Source of the DNA: Agromyces archimandritae | GTDB taxonomy: Bacteria > Actinomycetota > Actinomycetes > Actinomycetales > Microbacteriaceae | NCBI RefSeq assembly: GCF_018024495.1 | Contig: NZ_CP071696.1 | Coordinates: 1,302,001 to 1,366,000, forward strand | Reading direction: 5' to 3' | DNA length: 64,000 nt | In this document: piece after piece, positions 50,275-60,400 of the stretch | How the letters are laid out: each line of letters starts with the position of its first letter | Position numbering within the stretch: the stretch's first letter is position 1 | Position numbers and translations under genes: made by a program | Notes under the pieces: generated by a model | Seen by the model: only the letters and a program-made list of their open reading frames with translations | What the model was told of the DNA's origin: nothing | Database searches by the model: none

Positions 50275-51060
50275 ATGCCCGAGACGATTTCCGCCGATGG
50301 ATCGCGCATCGGCTACGAGCGCATCGGCGACGGCCCCGCCGTCATCCTCATGGGCGGTGCGTTCAACGACCGCGACAGCGTCCGCGGCGTCGGCGACATG
50401 CTCGCCCTCGCCGGCTTCGCCGCCGTCGTCTTCGACCGGCGCGGCCGCGGGGCGAGCACCGAGGCGGGCCCGTGGTCGGTCGACCGCGAGGTGGAGGACG
50501 TCGCGGCCCTCATCGCAGACCCGGGTGCCGGGGGTGGATCCGCCGCCCTCTTCGGCCATTCCTCGGGCGCCGGGCTGGCCCTGCACGCGGCCCGCGCCCT
50601 GCCCGAGGCGACCTCGGTCGCCGTCTACGAGGTGCCGTACCGCGCAGAACCGATGCCGGACGACACCCCGGAACGGGTCGCCGCCGCCCTCGACGCCGGG
50701 GATGCGGATGCCGCGACGCGCGCATTCCTCACCGGCGCCGTCGGCGTGCCGGCGCCCGTCGTCGACGGCATGGCCGTCGGGCCCGGCTGGGCTGCGATGA
50801 CGGCGATGGCGCACACCCTGCCGTACGAGCTGGCGCTCAGCGCGACGGGCGAGGGCATCCCGGCGTTCCTCGACGAGGTGCGGCAGCCGGCGCTCGTGCT
50901 CACCGGCGGCGAGAGTGCACCGTGGTGGCGGGACGCCGCCGAACGCATCGCGGCGCGCATGCCGGACGCGCGCACCGAGGTCGTCCCGGGGCAGGACCAC
51001 GCGGTGCTGGCGCATCCCGAGGCGCTCCGCGAGCCCCTCACGCGCTTCTTCGCCGCCTGA
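50275..51060 (+). CDS. Alpha/beta hydrolase
   Basis: This 261-residue hydrolase has the nucleophile elbow LFGHSSGAGLAL (Ser at about residue 98), the oxyanion region VILMGGAFNDRDS, VFDRRGRGAST and the His in PGQDHAVLAHPEAL. The acid would be in VLTGGESAPW or just after. The N-terminus (MPETISADGSRIGYERIGDGP) is typical of the fold. It sits 12 bp after the dehydrogenase, so co-transcription is likely. The substrate is unknown. Confidence 0.85.
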   Translation: MPETISADGSRIGYERIGDGPAVILMGGAFNDRDSVRGVGDMLALAGFAAVVFDRRGRGASTEAGPWSVDREVEDVAALIADPGAGGGSAALFGHSSGAGLALHAARALPEATSVAVYEVPYRAEPMPDDTPERVAAALDAGDADAATRAFLTGAVGVPAPVVDGMAVGPGWAAMTAMAHTLPYELALSATGEGIPAFLDEVRQPALVLTGGESAPWWRDAAERIAARMPDARTEVVPGQDHAVLAHPEALREPLTRFFAA

Positions 51061-51281
51061 GCGGCCCATCCCTCGCCCCCGGACGCATCCCTCGCCCCCG
51101 GACAGGGGACGGCGGCATTTCGCGGTTCGGTAACGATTCGCCGGGGCGGCCGACCCGCAGCGATGCGCCCGCGCGCACCGGAATAAGATGTCCTCACCTC
51201 CGGCGCGAACCCGAACGTCCCCCGCGCCGGCGTTCTCCGCGGCCCGCGAGGCCGCACCTCACAGACAGAGAGGTCTCATCG

Positions 51282-52454
51282 ATGAGTGCCAAGCGCCTGA
51301 CCGCCATCGCCGGCGGCTCCATCCTCCTGCTCGCCCTCGCGGCGTGCTCTTCCGACGGCGGCGACGGTGGCGGCGGCGGCGAGCTCGTCGGCAGCGGCAC
51401 CGGTGCCGAGTGCACCATCGAGGCCGCCGTGCCGATCGGTGCGGCCTTCAGCCTCACGGGCGCTGCCGCGCAGTACGGCGAGAGCCAGAAGAACGCCCTC
51501 GAGCTCGCGGCCGACGAGCTGAACGCCACCGGCGGCGTCACCTACGAGCTCGCGATCGAGGACGACGAGACCGACCCGAAGCAGGCCATCCAGCTCTTCG
51601 ACGGCTTCGTCGCCGACGGCACGAGCATCGTCCTCGGCCCGACCCTCTCGAACACCGCCAAGCAGGCCGACCCGGTCGCCCAAGACGGCGGGCTGCCCGT
51701 GCTCGGCATCTCGAACACGGCCGGCGGCATCACCGAGATCGGCGACTACATCTTCCGCGACTCGCTCACCGAAGAGGCCGTCATCCCGCAGACGGTCGCT
51801 GCGGCGACCGAGAAGTACGGCCTGAAGAACGTCGTCGTCATGTACTCGAACGACGACGCCTTCACCGAGTCGGGCTACCAGGCGTTCGCCGACGCGCTCG
51901 AGTCCGAGGGCGTCGAGGTCGCCGAGACCATCACCTTCTCGAAGGCCGACACCGACTTCCGTGCGCTGCTCGACAAGGCGAAGGGTCACAACCCCGACGC
52001 GATCGTCGTCTCGGCGCTCGTCGAGGCGGCCGTGCCGCTCGTCACGCAGGCCCGCGAGCTCGGCATCGAGCAGCCGATCATCGGCGGCAACGGTTTCAAC
52101 GCCCCGGCCCTCATCGAGGGTGCGGGCGACGCGGCCGAGGGCGTCGTCGTCGGCGCGGCCTGGAACTCGGCCTCCGACAACGAGCAGAACCTCGCCTTCA
52201 TCGACGCCTACACCGAGAAGTTCGGCAAGGCGCCCGACCAGTTCGCCGCGCAGGCGTACGCGGGCCTGCAGATCATCGACGCCGCCGTGCGTGCGAACTG
52301 CTCGGGCGAGCGAGACGACATCAAGGACGGCCTGACGGGCATCTCCGACGTGCCGACGGTGCTCGGCGACGTCTCGCTCGACGAGAACCGCGACGCCGTC
52401 CACGAGGCGCTCGTCCAGATCGTCGAGGGCGGCAAGTTCGCCATCCTGAGCTGA
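51282..52454 (+). CDS. livK: ABC transporter substrate-binding lipoprotein, branched-chain amino acid type
   Basis: This 390-residue periplasmic-binding-type lipoprotein has a signal peptide with lipobox LALAAC (Cys at about residue 22), a Gly/Asp linker and a two-lobed Peripla_BP_6 domain with PIGAAFSLTGAAAQYGESQKNALELAADELN, LVLG-like VLGPTLSNTAKQ and DTDFRALLDKAKGHNPDAIVVSA. It is the first gene of a five-part uptake system. A TAAGAT -10-like box lies about 95 bp upstream. A stem-loop after the gene may keep its mRNA more abundant than the rest. The ligand could also be an amide or other small solute. Confidence 0.9.
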   Translation: MSAKRLTAIAGGSILLLALAACSSDGGDGGGGGELVGSGTGAECTIEAAVPIGAAFSLTGAAAQYGESQKNALELAADELNATGGVTYELAIEDDETDPKQAIQLFDGFVADGTSIVLGPTLSNTAKQADPVAQDGGLPVLGISNTAGGITEIGDYIFRDSLTEEAVIPQTVAAATEKYGLKNVVVMYSNDDAFTESGYQAFADALESEGVEVAETITFSKADTDFRALLDKAKGHNPDAIVVSALVEAAVPLVTQARELGIEQPIIGGNGFNAPALIEGAGDAAEGVVVGAAWNSASDNEQNLAFIDAYTEKFGKAPDQFAAQAYAGLQIIDAAVRANCSGERDDIKDGLTGISDVPTVLGDVSLDENRDAVHEALVQIVEGGKFAILS

Positions 52455-52484
52455 CCCGCGGGCCGGACCCCACCATTCGCTAGC

Positions 52485-52523
52485 GGCCGTGCGTCACCCG
52501 GAACCCCCGGGCGACGCACGGCC
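52485..52523 (+). terminator. Intercistronic stem-loop between livK and livH
   Basis: GGCCGTGCGTC (52485-52495) pairs with GACGCACGGCC (52513-52523), and inside CCCGG pairs with CCGGG around a short loop. There is no U tract. It fits partial termination or mRNA protection, common after binding-protein genes. Confidence 0.7.
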
Positions 52524-52540
52524 CGAGCAGGGATGACATC

Positions 52541-53416
52541 ATGCAACTCTTCGTCGACGGAATCTTCCTCGGCTCGATCTACGCGCTCTTCGCGATCGGC
52601 TTCACCCTCGTCTTCGGCATCCTCGACCGCCTGAACCTCGCGCACGCCGCCGTCTTCTCGGCCGGCGCGCTCGTCGGCATCGACATCGTCACACGCTTCG
52701 GCCTGTCGATCTGGATCGCGATCCCCCTCGTCTTCGTGCTCGGCGCGATCCTCGGCGTGCTCATCGAGCGCATCGCCTTCCGTCCCCTCGCGGGCCGACA
52801 CGACTCCCACTTCGCCGGGCTCATCTCCTCGATCGCGCTCGGCACGATCATCCTCGCGATCCTGCAGGCCCTCTACGGCCCCGACACGCACCGCTTCCCC
52901 GCCGACGCGTTCCCGTCGGTGCGCATCGACTTCTTCGGCGCGACCTTCTCGCTGTTGCAGCTCATCATCCTCGTCATCAGCATCACCCTCATGGTCGTGC
53001 TCACCTGGCTCGTGGCGAAGTCGAAGCTCGGACGCGGCATGCGCACGATCGCCGAGAACCCGCACGCCGCCGCCGTGCTCGGCCTGAACGTGGGGCGGAT
53101 CTCGAGCCTCACCTTCGCGATCTCCTCCGCCCTCGGCGCCGTCGCCGGCGTGCTGTTCACGCTGAACGTGAACGCGGCGAGCCTCGGCACAGGCCACGCC
53201 GTGGAGCTGAAGGCCCTCGCGATCATCATCGTCGGCGGCCTCGGCTCGCTGCCCGGCGCCCTCATCGGCGGCCTCATCCTCGGCCTGGCCGAGGTCTTCG
53301 CCGTCAACACGGTCGGCAGCTCGTGGCGCGACATGGTCGCCTTCGCCCTGCTCTTCCTGGTCCTGATCATCCGCCCGCAGGGCATCTTCGGCGCCCGCAA
53401 GGTGCGTGAGGTCTGA
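52541..53416 (+). CDS. livH: Branched-chain amino acid ABC permease (LivH type)
   Basis: This 291-residue membrane permease has about eight hydrophobic segments. Typical LivH stretches are FVDGIFLGSIYALFAIGFTLVFGILDRLNLAHAAVFSAGA, the EAA-like GRGMRTIAENPHAAAVLGLNVGRI and VGGLGSLPGALIGGLILGLAEV. It starts at the ATG at 52541 and ends one base before the fused LivM-LivG gene. Confidence 0.93.
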   Translation: MQLFVDGIFLGSIYALFAIGFTLVFGILDRLNLAHAAVFSAGALVGIDIVTRFGLSIWIAIPLVFVLGAILGVLIERIAFRPLAGRHDSHFAGLISSIALGTIILAILQALYGPDTHRFPADAFPSVRIDFFGATFSLLQLIILVISITLMVVLTWLVAKSKLGRGMRTIAENPHAAAVLGLNVGRISSLTFAISSALGAVAGVLFTLNVNAASLGTGHAVELKALAIIIVGGLGSLPGALIGGLILGLAEVFAVNTVGSSWRDMVAFALLFLVLIIRPQGIFGARKVREV

Positions 53417-53417
53417 C

Positions 53418-55256
53418 ATGCAAGAGTACGCATCCCTGCTCACCTTCATCGCCCTGACGGGCATCCTCGCGTTCTCGTTCTACGCGGTGCTGATCGCCGG
53501 CCAGCTGAGCCTCGCGCAGGTCGGCCTCGCCTCGCTCGCGGCGTTCACCTCCTCCCTGGTGGTGCCGGCCGATCCGCTGTTCGGGGTCATCCCGCCGCTC
53601 ATCGTCGGCATCGTGTTCGGCATGGCGGTCGGTGGGCTCGCCGCGTTCGTGCTCGGCCTGCCGGTCATCCGCTTGCGGGGCGTGTTCCTCGCGATCGCGA
53701 CGCTCGCCTTCGCCGAGATGGTGCGGATCTTCCTCATCAACCAGTCGTGGACGAACGGCGCGCAGGGCCTCAGCTTCCCGAAGCTCGTGACGCCGGCGAT
53801 CGCGTGGATCGCGCTCGCGGTCGTCGCGTACTGGTTCTGGCGGATGTCGGGCTCGCGCATGGGCCGCGCCTTCGCCGCGATCCGCGAGGACGAGCTGGCC
53901 GCGACGTCGATGGGCATCAACGTGACCCGGTACCGGATGACGTCGTTCGTCATCGCCGGTGCGGTCGCGGGCCTCTACGGCGTCATGTTCGCCCACTTCA
54001 CGCGCTTCGCCGACCCGAACGAGTTCTCGTTCCAGGCCGCGGTCGACGGCCTGGTGACGGCGGTCGTCGGCGGCACGACGATGTTCCTCGGACCGCTGTT
54101 CGGCTCCGTGTTCTTGTCGGCCCTGCCGGAGCTTCAGCGCACGCTCGGCATCGACGCGGGGTGGATCCGCCCGACCATCTCGGGTGTGCTGCTCCTCCTC
54201 GTCATCCTGTTCCTGCCGGGGGGCCTTGCCGGTCTCATCCCGCGTCGCAAGTCGGCGAGCCGGCTCGTCGAGGGTGCGGATGCCGTGGCGGCGCTGCCCC
54301 CGCTGCCGGCGCGCGGCACGGGTCTGCTCGAACTCCACGGCCTCGGCAAGTCGTACGGCGGCGTGCGCGCGGTGCACGGCATCGACCTGGCGGTCGCGGC
54401 GGGCGAGGTGCACGGGCTGATCGGCCCGAACGGCGCCGGCAAGACGACACTGGTGAACATGGTCACGGGTGTCACGCCGCCGACGGCGGGCACGGGCACC
54501 GTGCTCGGCGTGACCCTCGGCGGCCGCACCCGCGCGCATCGGGTCGCCCGCGCCGGCGTGGCCCGCACCTTCCAGCAGATCAAGCTCTTCGGCCGCCTCT
54601 CGGCGCTCGAGAACGTGCTCGTCGGCGCCTACCGCATCACCGACGACACGCTCCTCCGACGCCTCGTCTTCCTGCCGTCGGCTCGCCGCAAGGAACGTGG
54701 GGCGCGTGCCGTCGCCTCTGCGCAGCTCGTGCGCGTCGGGCTCGGCGAGAAGGCAGCGACGGCCGCCGGGGATCTCTCGTACGGCGACCAGCGCCGTCTC
54801 GAGATCGCCCGTGCGCTGGCCGCCCACCCGTCGCTCCTGGTGCTCGACGAGCCGGCCGCGGGCATGAACCACGTGGAGGCGGAGCGGCTCTCCGAGCTGA
54901 TCCGCTCGCTGGCCGCCGACGGCGTCGCGGTGCTCATCATCGAGCACAATGTTCGGATGATGCTCGCCACGTGCGACCGCATCACGGTGCTGAACTTCGG
55001 CGAGGTCATCGCCGCCGGCACGCCAACCGAGGTCGCCCGCGACCCGAAGGTGCTCGAGGCCTACCTCGGTTCCGAGGGCGACGACGCCGATCCGGCGGTC
55101 GCCGAGGACCTGGCCGAGGCGATGGAGGAGCTCGTCGAGGTCGCCGAGGAGGCGGAGGCGGAGGCCGCATCCGTCGAGGCGGCGAACACGCCGAACACGG
55201 CCGGCGCGGGCACGACGGACGGCCCGGCCGAGCAGAACCCCGAGGAGACCCGATGA
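53418..55256 (+). CDS. Fused LivM permease and LivG ATPase
   Basis: This 612-residue protein joins a LivM-type permease (about residues 1-280, with AIREDELAATSMGINVTRYRMTSFVIAG) to a LivG-type ABC ATPase (about 300-545). The ATPase has Walker A GPNGAGKTT, Q-loop FQQIKLFGRL, signature LSYGDQRRLEIARAL, Walker B LLVLDEPAAGMN and the H-loop His in IIEHNV. A C-terminal tail of about 60 acidic and Ala-rich residues follows. The ATG at 53418 lies one base after the livH stop. In most bacteria these are two genes; LivF is separate here, at 55253. Confidence 0.93.
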   Translation: MQEYASLLTFIALTGILAFSFYAVLIAGQLSLAQVGLASLAAFTSSLVVPADPLFGVIPPLIVGIVFGMAVGGLAAFVLGLPVIRLRGVFLAIATLAFAEMVRIFLINQSWTNGAQGLSFPKLVTPAIAWIALAVVAYWFWRMSGSRMGRAFAAIREDELAATSMGINVTRYRMTSFVIAGAVAGLYGVMFAHFTRFADPNEFSFQAAVDGLVTAVVGGTTMFLGPLFGSVFLSALPELQRTLGIDAGWIRPTISGVLLLLVILFLPGGLAGLIPRRKSASRLVEGADAVAALPPLPARGTGLLELHGLGKSYGGVRAVHGIDLAVAAGEVHGLIGPNGAGKTTLVNMVTGVTPPTAGTGTVLGVTLGGRTRAHRVARAGVARTFQQIKLFGRLSALENVLVGAYRITDDTLLRRLVFLPSARRKERGARAVASAQLVRVGLGEKAATAAGDLSYGDQRRLEIARALAAHPSLLVLDEPAAGMNHVEAERLSELIRSLAADGVAVLIIEHNVRMMLATCDRITVLNFGEVIAAGTPTEVARDPKVLEAYLGSEGDDADPAVAEDLAEAMEELVEVAEEAEAEAASVEAANTPNTAGAGTTDGPAEQNPEETR

Positions 55257-55990
55257 GCGAGACGACGAGCGGCGCCGCGGCCGAGACCGTGCTGAGCGTC
55301 GAGGGCCTGCACGTCGGCTACGGGCGTGTGGATGCCGTGCGCGACGTCTCCCTCACGGTCGCCCGAGGGCAGATCGTCACCCTCATCGGCGCCAACGGCG
55401 CCGGGAAGACCTCGGTGCTGAACGCGATCGCCGGTCTCGTGCGGCCGAAGAAGGGCACGGTGCGTTTCCGCGGCGAAGACATCACGCGCCGCCCCGCGCA
55501 CCGTCTCGTCAAGGACGGCCTCGTGCAGGTGCCGGAGGGCCGCGAGGTCCTCGCGACCCTCACGGTGCACGAGAACCTCACCCTCGGCGGGTGGCACCGT
55601 TCGCGCGGCATGAACGACGAGATCGCGGCGGTCTACGAGCGCTTCCCGATCCTCGCGGAGCGCCGCAAGCTCGCGGCCGGCGCGCTTTCGGGCGGCGAGC
55701 AGCAGATGCTCGCGATCGCCCGCGCGCTGATCGCGAAGCCGGAGCTGCTGCTGCTCGACGAGCCCTCGATGGGTCTGGCACCGATGATCGTCGACGAGGT
55801 GTTCCGCGTCATCGGCGAGATCCGCGACACGGGCACGACCGTCCTGCTCGTCGAGCAGAACGCGCGCCGGGCGCTCGCGGCCGCCGATGTCGGCTACGTG
55901 CTCGAGACCGGCGAGATCACCCACTCCGGCCCCGCCCACGAGCTCCTCGCCGACGAGCGCGTCATCGAGGCCTACCTCGGCCTGGCCTGA
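55253..55990 (+). CDS. livF: Branched-chain amino acid ABC ATPase (LivF type)
   Basis: This 245-residue ATPase has Walker A GANGAGKTSVLNA, LVQVPEGREVLATLTVHENL, signature ALSGGEQQMLAIARALI, Walker B LLLLDEPSMGLAP and VLLVEQNARRAL, the LivF type. The ATG overlaps the stop of the LivM-LivG fusion (ATGA). It is the last gene of the transport operon. Confidence 0.94.
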   Translation: MSETTSGAAAETVLSVEGLHVGYGRVDAVRDVSLTVARGQIVTLIGANGAGKTSVLNAIAGLVRPKKGTVRFRGEDITRRPAHRLVKDGLVQVPEGREVLATLTVHENLTLGGWHRSRGMNDEIAAVYERFPILAERRKLAAGALSGGEQQMLAIARALIAKPELLLLDEPSMGLAPMIVDEVFRVIGEIRDTGTTVLLVEQNARRALAAADVGYVLETGEITHSGPAHELLADERVIEAYLGLA

Positions 55991-55993
55991 TCG

Positions 55994-56024
55994 CGCGGGG
56001 TCCGCGTTGCGCGCGGCCCCCGCG
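55994..56024. terminator. Candidate bidirectional terminator after livF
   Basis: CGCGGGG (55994-56000) pairs with CCCCGCG (56018-56024), and part of the inside (TCCGCG, CGCG) also pairs. It lies between the convergent livF and VOC genes. There is no U tract. Confidence 0.5.
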
Positions 56025-56032
56025 ACCGTCTC

Positions 56033-56413
56033 TCACACCGTCGACCACACCCCGAGCTCGTTGCCGCTCGGGTCGCGGAAGTGGAAGCGGCGGCCGCCGG
56101 GGAACGGGTACGGCGGTTCGACGATCTCGCCGCCGGCGGCAGTGACCGCGGTGAGCGTCGCTTCGAGCTCGTCGGAGTAGAGGAGCGGGAACGGCCCGCC
56201 CGCCGGGCGTGCCTCGTCGGCGAGCAGCAGGCCGCCGGCTTCTTCGCCCTCGGCTTCGGCCGAGGTGCGGATGCCGGCGTAGGCCTCGCCGTAGTCGGTG
56301 AACTCCCAGCCGAACGCGGCCGCGTAGAACGCCTTGGCCTCCGGCAGATCGGTGACGGTCAGTTCGAGGTAGTCGATCGAGTTCGGGATGCGATGCGCAT
56401 GCGTCTTCGTCAT
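56033..56413 (-). CDS. VOC (glyoxalase-like) domain protein
   Basis: This 126-residue single-domain protein has NSIDYLELTVTDLPEAKAFYAAAFGWEFTDYG and ends FHFRDPSGNELGVWSTV, with the metal-binding pattern of the vicinal-oxygen-chelate family. Substrate unknown. It is the last of a leftward group that includes the XRE regulator and the YbaK-like gene. Confidence 0.85.
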   Translation of the reverse strand: MTKTHAHRIPNSIDYLELTVTDLPEAKAFYAAAFGWEFTDYGEAYAGIRTSAEAEGEEAGGLLLADEARPAGGPFPLLYSDELEATLTAVTAAGGEIVEPPYPFPGGRRFHFRDPSGNELGVWSTV

Positions 56414-56520
56414 GCCCCGAGTCTGCAGCGCCCCGCCGACATCGCCGCGCGCGCCGCACCGTTCACGCCGCGACCGCTACTGTGCAGCGCGGCGGAGCGT
56501 GTCGAGGCCGGCGTGGAGCG

Positions 56521-56817
56521 TCATCGCACGCGCTTCCGGTCGAGCTGGGCCGCACGCGCGCGCCCGAGGTCGGTGTCGAGCGGGTCGAGGGCGGCGGTGA
56601 TCGGTTCGAGGATGCCGAGCGCCCGTGCGACGCGCAGGACGACATGGAAGCCCACGCTCGGGTCGCCGTGCTCGAGCTTGCGCAGGGTGCTTCGCGTGAT
56701 GTCCGCCCGGTCGGCGACCTGCGCTGCGGTCAGGCCGAGCACCTTCCGCCAGCCGGCGATGTGCTGGCCGATCTCGGTGGCGGAGCGCTGGATCGCCGCG
56801 GGGTGCTCACGCGTCAT
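56521..56817 (-). CDS. XRE-family DNA-binding protein
   Basis: This 98-residue protein is one helix-turn-helix domain: IGQHIAGWRKVLGLTAAQVADRADITRSTLRKLEHGDPSVGFHVVLRVARALGI. Such proteins often pair with a HipA-like toxin, but no such gene lies beside it. The ATG at 56817 follows GGAGGCGGAG. A TATAGT -10 box (56849-56854, minus strand) lies about 30 bp upstream, beside a TATCCGGTATA near-palindrome that may be its own operator. Confidence 0.82.
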   Translation of the reverse strand: MTREHPAAIQRSATEIGQHIAGWRKVLGLTAAQVADRADITRSTLRKLEHGDPSVGFHVVLRVARALGILEPITAALDPLDTDLGRARAAQLDRKRVR

Positions 56818-56890
56818 CTCCGCCTCCGTAATGGTACCGACAACACCCACTATACCGGATAATGTCCAGGGAAGTGATCTTTACAGAACT

Positions 56891-57427
56891 TCACGCCGCG
56901 ACGCGCGCGAGCGGCAGCACCGCCGCCCCGCGGAGCGCCGCGAGGGTCGCGCCCGAGACGAGCAGCTTCGAGCCGCGGACGCCGCTGCCGATGATGAGGT
57001 TCGGCGCGGCGGCGACCGCCTCGTCGACGAGGATCGGCCAGCCGTCGGGCAGCCCGACCGGGGTGATGCCGCCGGAGACCATACCGGTGAGCACGGGGGC
57101 GAGCTCGAAGGCCGCGAAGGAGACCTTGCGCACGTCGAGGAAGCGCCGCACGGCGCCGTTGACGTCGGCCCGGTCGGCGCCGCGCACCATGACGGCGGCG
57201 TGCACGACGCGTTCGCCGCGCCGCCCCTCGACGATCACGCAGTTCGCCCCCTCGTCCATGCCGATGCCGTAGCGCTCGCAGAACACCGCCGTGTCGGCGG
57301 CCTCGGGGTCGATCGCCGAGACGAGCACGGCCTCGCGGGGCAACTCGGCGACCGCGGCCGCCACCGGCGGGGCGAGCAGTTCGGGGTGGTCGGCGGCGGG
57401 GGCGAAGTCGAGGGAACCGAAGCGCAT
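56891..57427 (-). CDS. YbaK/ProX-like aminoacyl-tRNA deacylase domain protein
   Basis: This 178-residue protein of the YbaK/EbsC fold probably clears mischarged tRNA. It has EGANCVIVEGRRGERVVHAAVMVRGADRADVNGAVRRFLDVRKVSFA, with the family's central strand pair and the Lys in VRKVSFA, and the signature GMVSGGITPVGLPDGWPILVD. The last part is GSGVRGSKLLVSGATLAAL. It starts 10 bp beyond the RND exporter stop. Confidence 0.85.
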   Translation of the reverse strand: MRFGSLDFAPAADHPELLAPPVAAAVAELPREAVLVSAIDPEAADTAVFCERYGIGMDEGANCVIVEGRRGERVVHAAVMVRGADRADVNGAVRRFLDVRKVSFAAFELAPVLTGMVSGGITPVGLPDGWPILVDEAVAAAPNLIIGSGVRGSKLLVSGATLAALRGAAVLPLARVAA

Positions 57428-57436
57428 GGAACGACG

Positions 57437-60400
57437 CTACCGGGTGCGCCGACGTTCCCGCGCAGCCTCCACCAGCGCGTACAGCACGGGCAGGACGATG
57501 AGCGTCAGCACCGTCGACGAGACGAGACCGCCGATGACGACGAGCGCGAGCGGCTGCGAGATGAACCCGCCGTGCCCGGTGATGCCGAGCGCCATCGGCA
57601 GCAGCGCGAAGATCGTCGCGAGCGCCGTCATGAGGATGGGCCGGAGGCGCCTGGAGGTGCCGTGCACGACGGCATCGTGCACGGTCATCCCGCGGGTCCG
57701 GTACTGGTTCACGAGGTCGACGAGCACGATCGCGTTGGTGACGACGATGCCGATGAGCATGAGCACGCCGACGAGCGAGGCAACGCCGAGCGGGATGCCG
57801 GTGGCGATCTGCAGCAGGATGGCCCCGGTCGCGGCGAACGGCACCGAGACGAGCAGCAGCACGGGCTGCAGCAGCGATTTGAAGGTCGCGACCATGACGA
57901 TGTAGACGATGAGGATCGCGGCGAGCAGGGCGAGGCCGAGCTGGCTGAACGCGTCGGACTGGTCGGCGGCGACCCCGCCGAGGGATGCGCTCGTGCCGGC
58001 CGGCAGCGCCGCGGCATCCACTGCGGACTGGATCTCGGCCGTCGCCGTGCCGAGGTCGTCGACGCCGGGCGTCGCCGTGACGGTGGCGCTGCGGAGGCCC
58101 TGCTGGGTGGTGATCGTCGCCGGCCCGTCGGTCTCCTCGACGTCGGCGAGCTCGTCGAGGCGCATCGGCCCCGCCGGCGTCGGCACCTGCAGGGCGCGCA
58201 CCTCGTCGACGGTGACGGGCGGAGGTTCGGAGCCTGCGACGTAGACGGTGAGGGTGGTCTCGTCGATGACGACGGACCCGGCCTGCTGCGGCTGCATCGC
58301 CTGCGAGACGATCGTGCCGAGGGCGACCTCGCTGAGGCCGACGGCGGCCGCAGCGTCGCGATCGACGACGATGCCGAGGTAGGGGCGCGATTCGCTGAGG
58401 TTCGTCGTGGCCTGCTCGACGGAGTCGAGGCCGCGGACCTCGTCGAGCACGGCGTTCGCGGCGTCTTCGAGGTCTGCCTGGTTCGAGGCGCTGATCTCGA
58501 TCTCGACGTCGTTCGAGGTGCCGAATCCGCTGGATGCCGCGAGCACGATCTCGCCGGCGTCGTCGATGTCGTCGAGGCGCCCGCGGAGGCCGGCCTGCAG
58601 CGCATCCTGATCGGCGCCCTCGTCGGTGGTGACGGAGTAGTCGATGCGGTTGCCGCCGCCGCCGAAGAGCGCCATGATGCCGCCGCCGCCGATGGAGGTC
58701 TGCACGGTCTCGACGCCGTCGGTGTCGCGGATCTCGGCTTCGACGGCGGTGGATGCGTCGTCGAGGGCGTCGAGGCTGGTGCCGACCGGCAGGGTCTGGG
58801 TGACCTGGAAGGTGTTCTGCCCGCTGGAGCCGAGGAAGTTCGTCTTCATGAACGGTGCGAGGGCGACGGTGCCGCCGAGCACGAGCACGGCGACGACGAT
58901 GGTGACGACGCCGTGCTTCAGGGTCCAGCGGATGACGGGCAGGTAGCCGCGCTGCAGGCGGGAGGGGTGCTCGAGTTCGTCGGGGCCGCCTTCGGTGTCG
59001 GTTTCGGCCGCGAAGGATGCGGCACCGGCATCCGCTGCGGGAACCTTCGCCGGTTTCAGGAACCAGTATGCGAGCACGGGCACGATCGTCAGCGACACGA
59101 GGAGGGATGCGGCCAGGGCGAGCGTCACCGTCAGTGCGAACGGCCGGAACAGCTCTCCCGTGATGCCCTCGACGAAGGCGAGCGGCAGGAACACGGCGAC
59201 GGTGGTGACGGTCGCGGCGGTGATCGCGGCGGCGACCTCGCGCACGGCGCGCACGATCGTCGCGGCCTTGTCGACGCCCTCCACGAGGTGCCGTTTGATG
59301 TTCTCGATGACGACGATGGAGTCGTCGACCACGCGCCCGATAGAGATCGTGAGGGCGCCGAGGGTGAGGATGTTCAGGGTGTATTCGGCGAACTGCAGCC
59401 CGATGAAGGTGATGAGCAGCGACGTCGGGATCGAGATCGCGGTGACGATCGTGGCCCGCACCGACAGCAGGAACACGAGGATCACGAGCACCGCGAACGC
59501 GAGCCCGAGCAGCCCCTCGGTCGCGAGCGCTTCGATGGACTGTTCGATGTAGGGGGCCTGGTCGAACACGATCGTGAACTCGGCGCCCGGGTTCGTCGAG
59601 TCGAGGCCGGCCTGCAGCTCGGGCAGCAGCTCCTGCACGGCGTGCGAGACCTCGACGGTATTGGCGGCGGGCAGTTTCGTGATCGAGATCGCGAGCGCGG
59701 CTTCGCCGTTCACGCGGGAGATGCTGGTGCGCGGGTTGTCGTCCAGTTCGACGTCGGCGACGTCGCCGATGTGTGTGGATGCCGGTGCCTCGGCCGCTTC
59801 GGTCGGCACCGCCGGGTTCGCCGGGTCGACGGGGGCGCCGCTTCCGGCATCCGCCGTGGCACCCGGCAGCGGCAGGCCGGCGATGTCGTCGACGGAGCCG
59901 AGCTTGTCGCCGATCTGCACCGCGAGCGTGCGGTCGTCCTCGGTGATCTCGCCGGCGGGGATGAGCACGCCGTTCTGCTGCAGCGCGTCGCGGATGGCCT
60001 GGGCGGTGAGCCCGCGCGCGGCGAGCTCGGCGTCGTCGGGGGTGATGACGACGCGCTGGCCGAGGTCGCCGACGAGGGCCGCTTCGCGCACCCCGTCGAT
60101 GTCTTCGAGGGCGCCGACGGTGGTGCGTTTCAGTTCGTCGGAGAGGGCGCTTTCGTCCTCGGAGCCGGCGACGGCGAGCTGGATGATGGGGATGTCGTCG
60201 AGGCTGAGCGCGAGCACCTGCGGGTCGACGTCGTCGGGCAGGTTCTGCTGGATGCGATTGACGGCCGAGAGCAGTTTCTGCTCGGCGAAGGCGAGGTCGG
60301 TGCCGTAGGTGAAGGTCGCCGACACGATCGAGGATCCGGTCGAACTGGTCGTCGTGGTCGATTCGAGACCTGTGACGCCCTGGATGGCGGTCTCGATCGG

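Noticed and set aside
56521..56817. Antitoxin of a HipAB-type pair
   Set aside because: No HipA-like gene lies on either side; the neighbours are YbaK-like and VOC genes.
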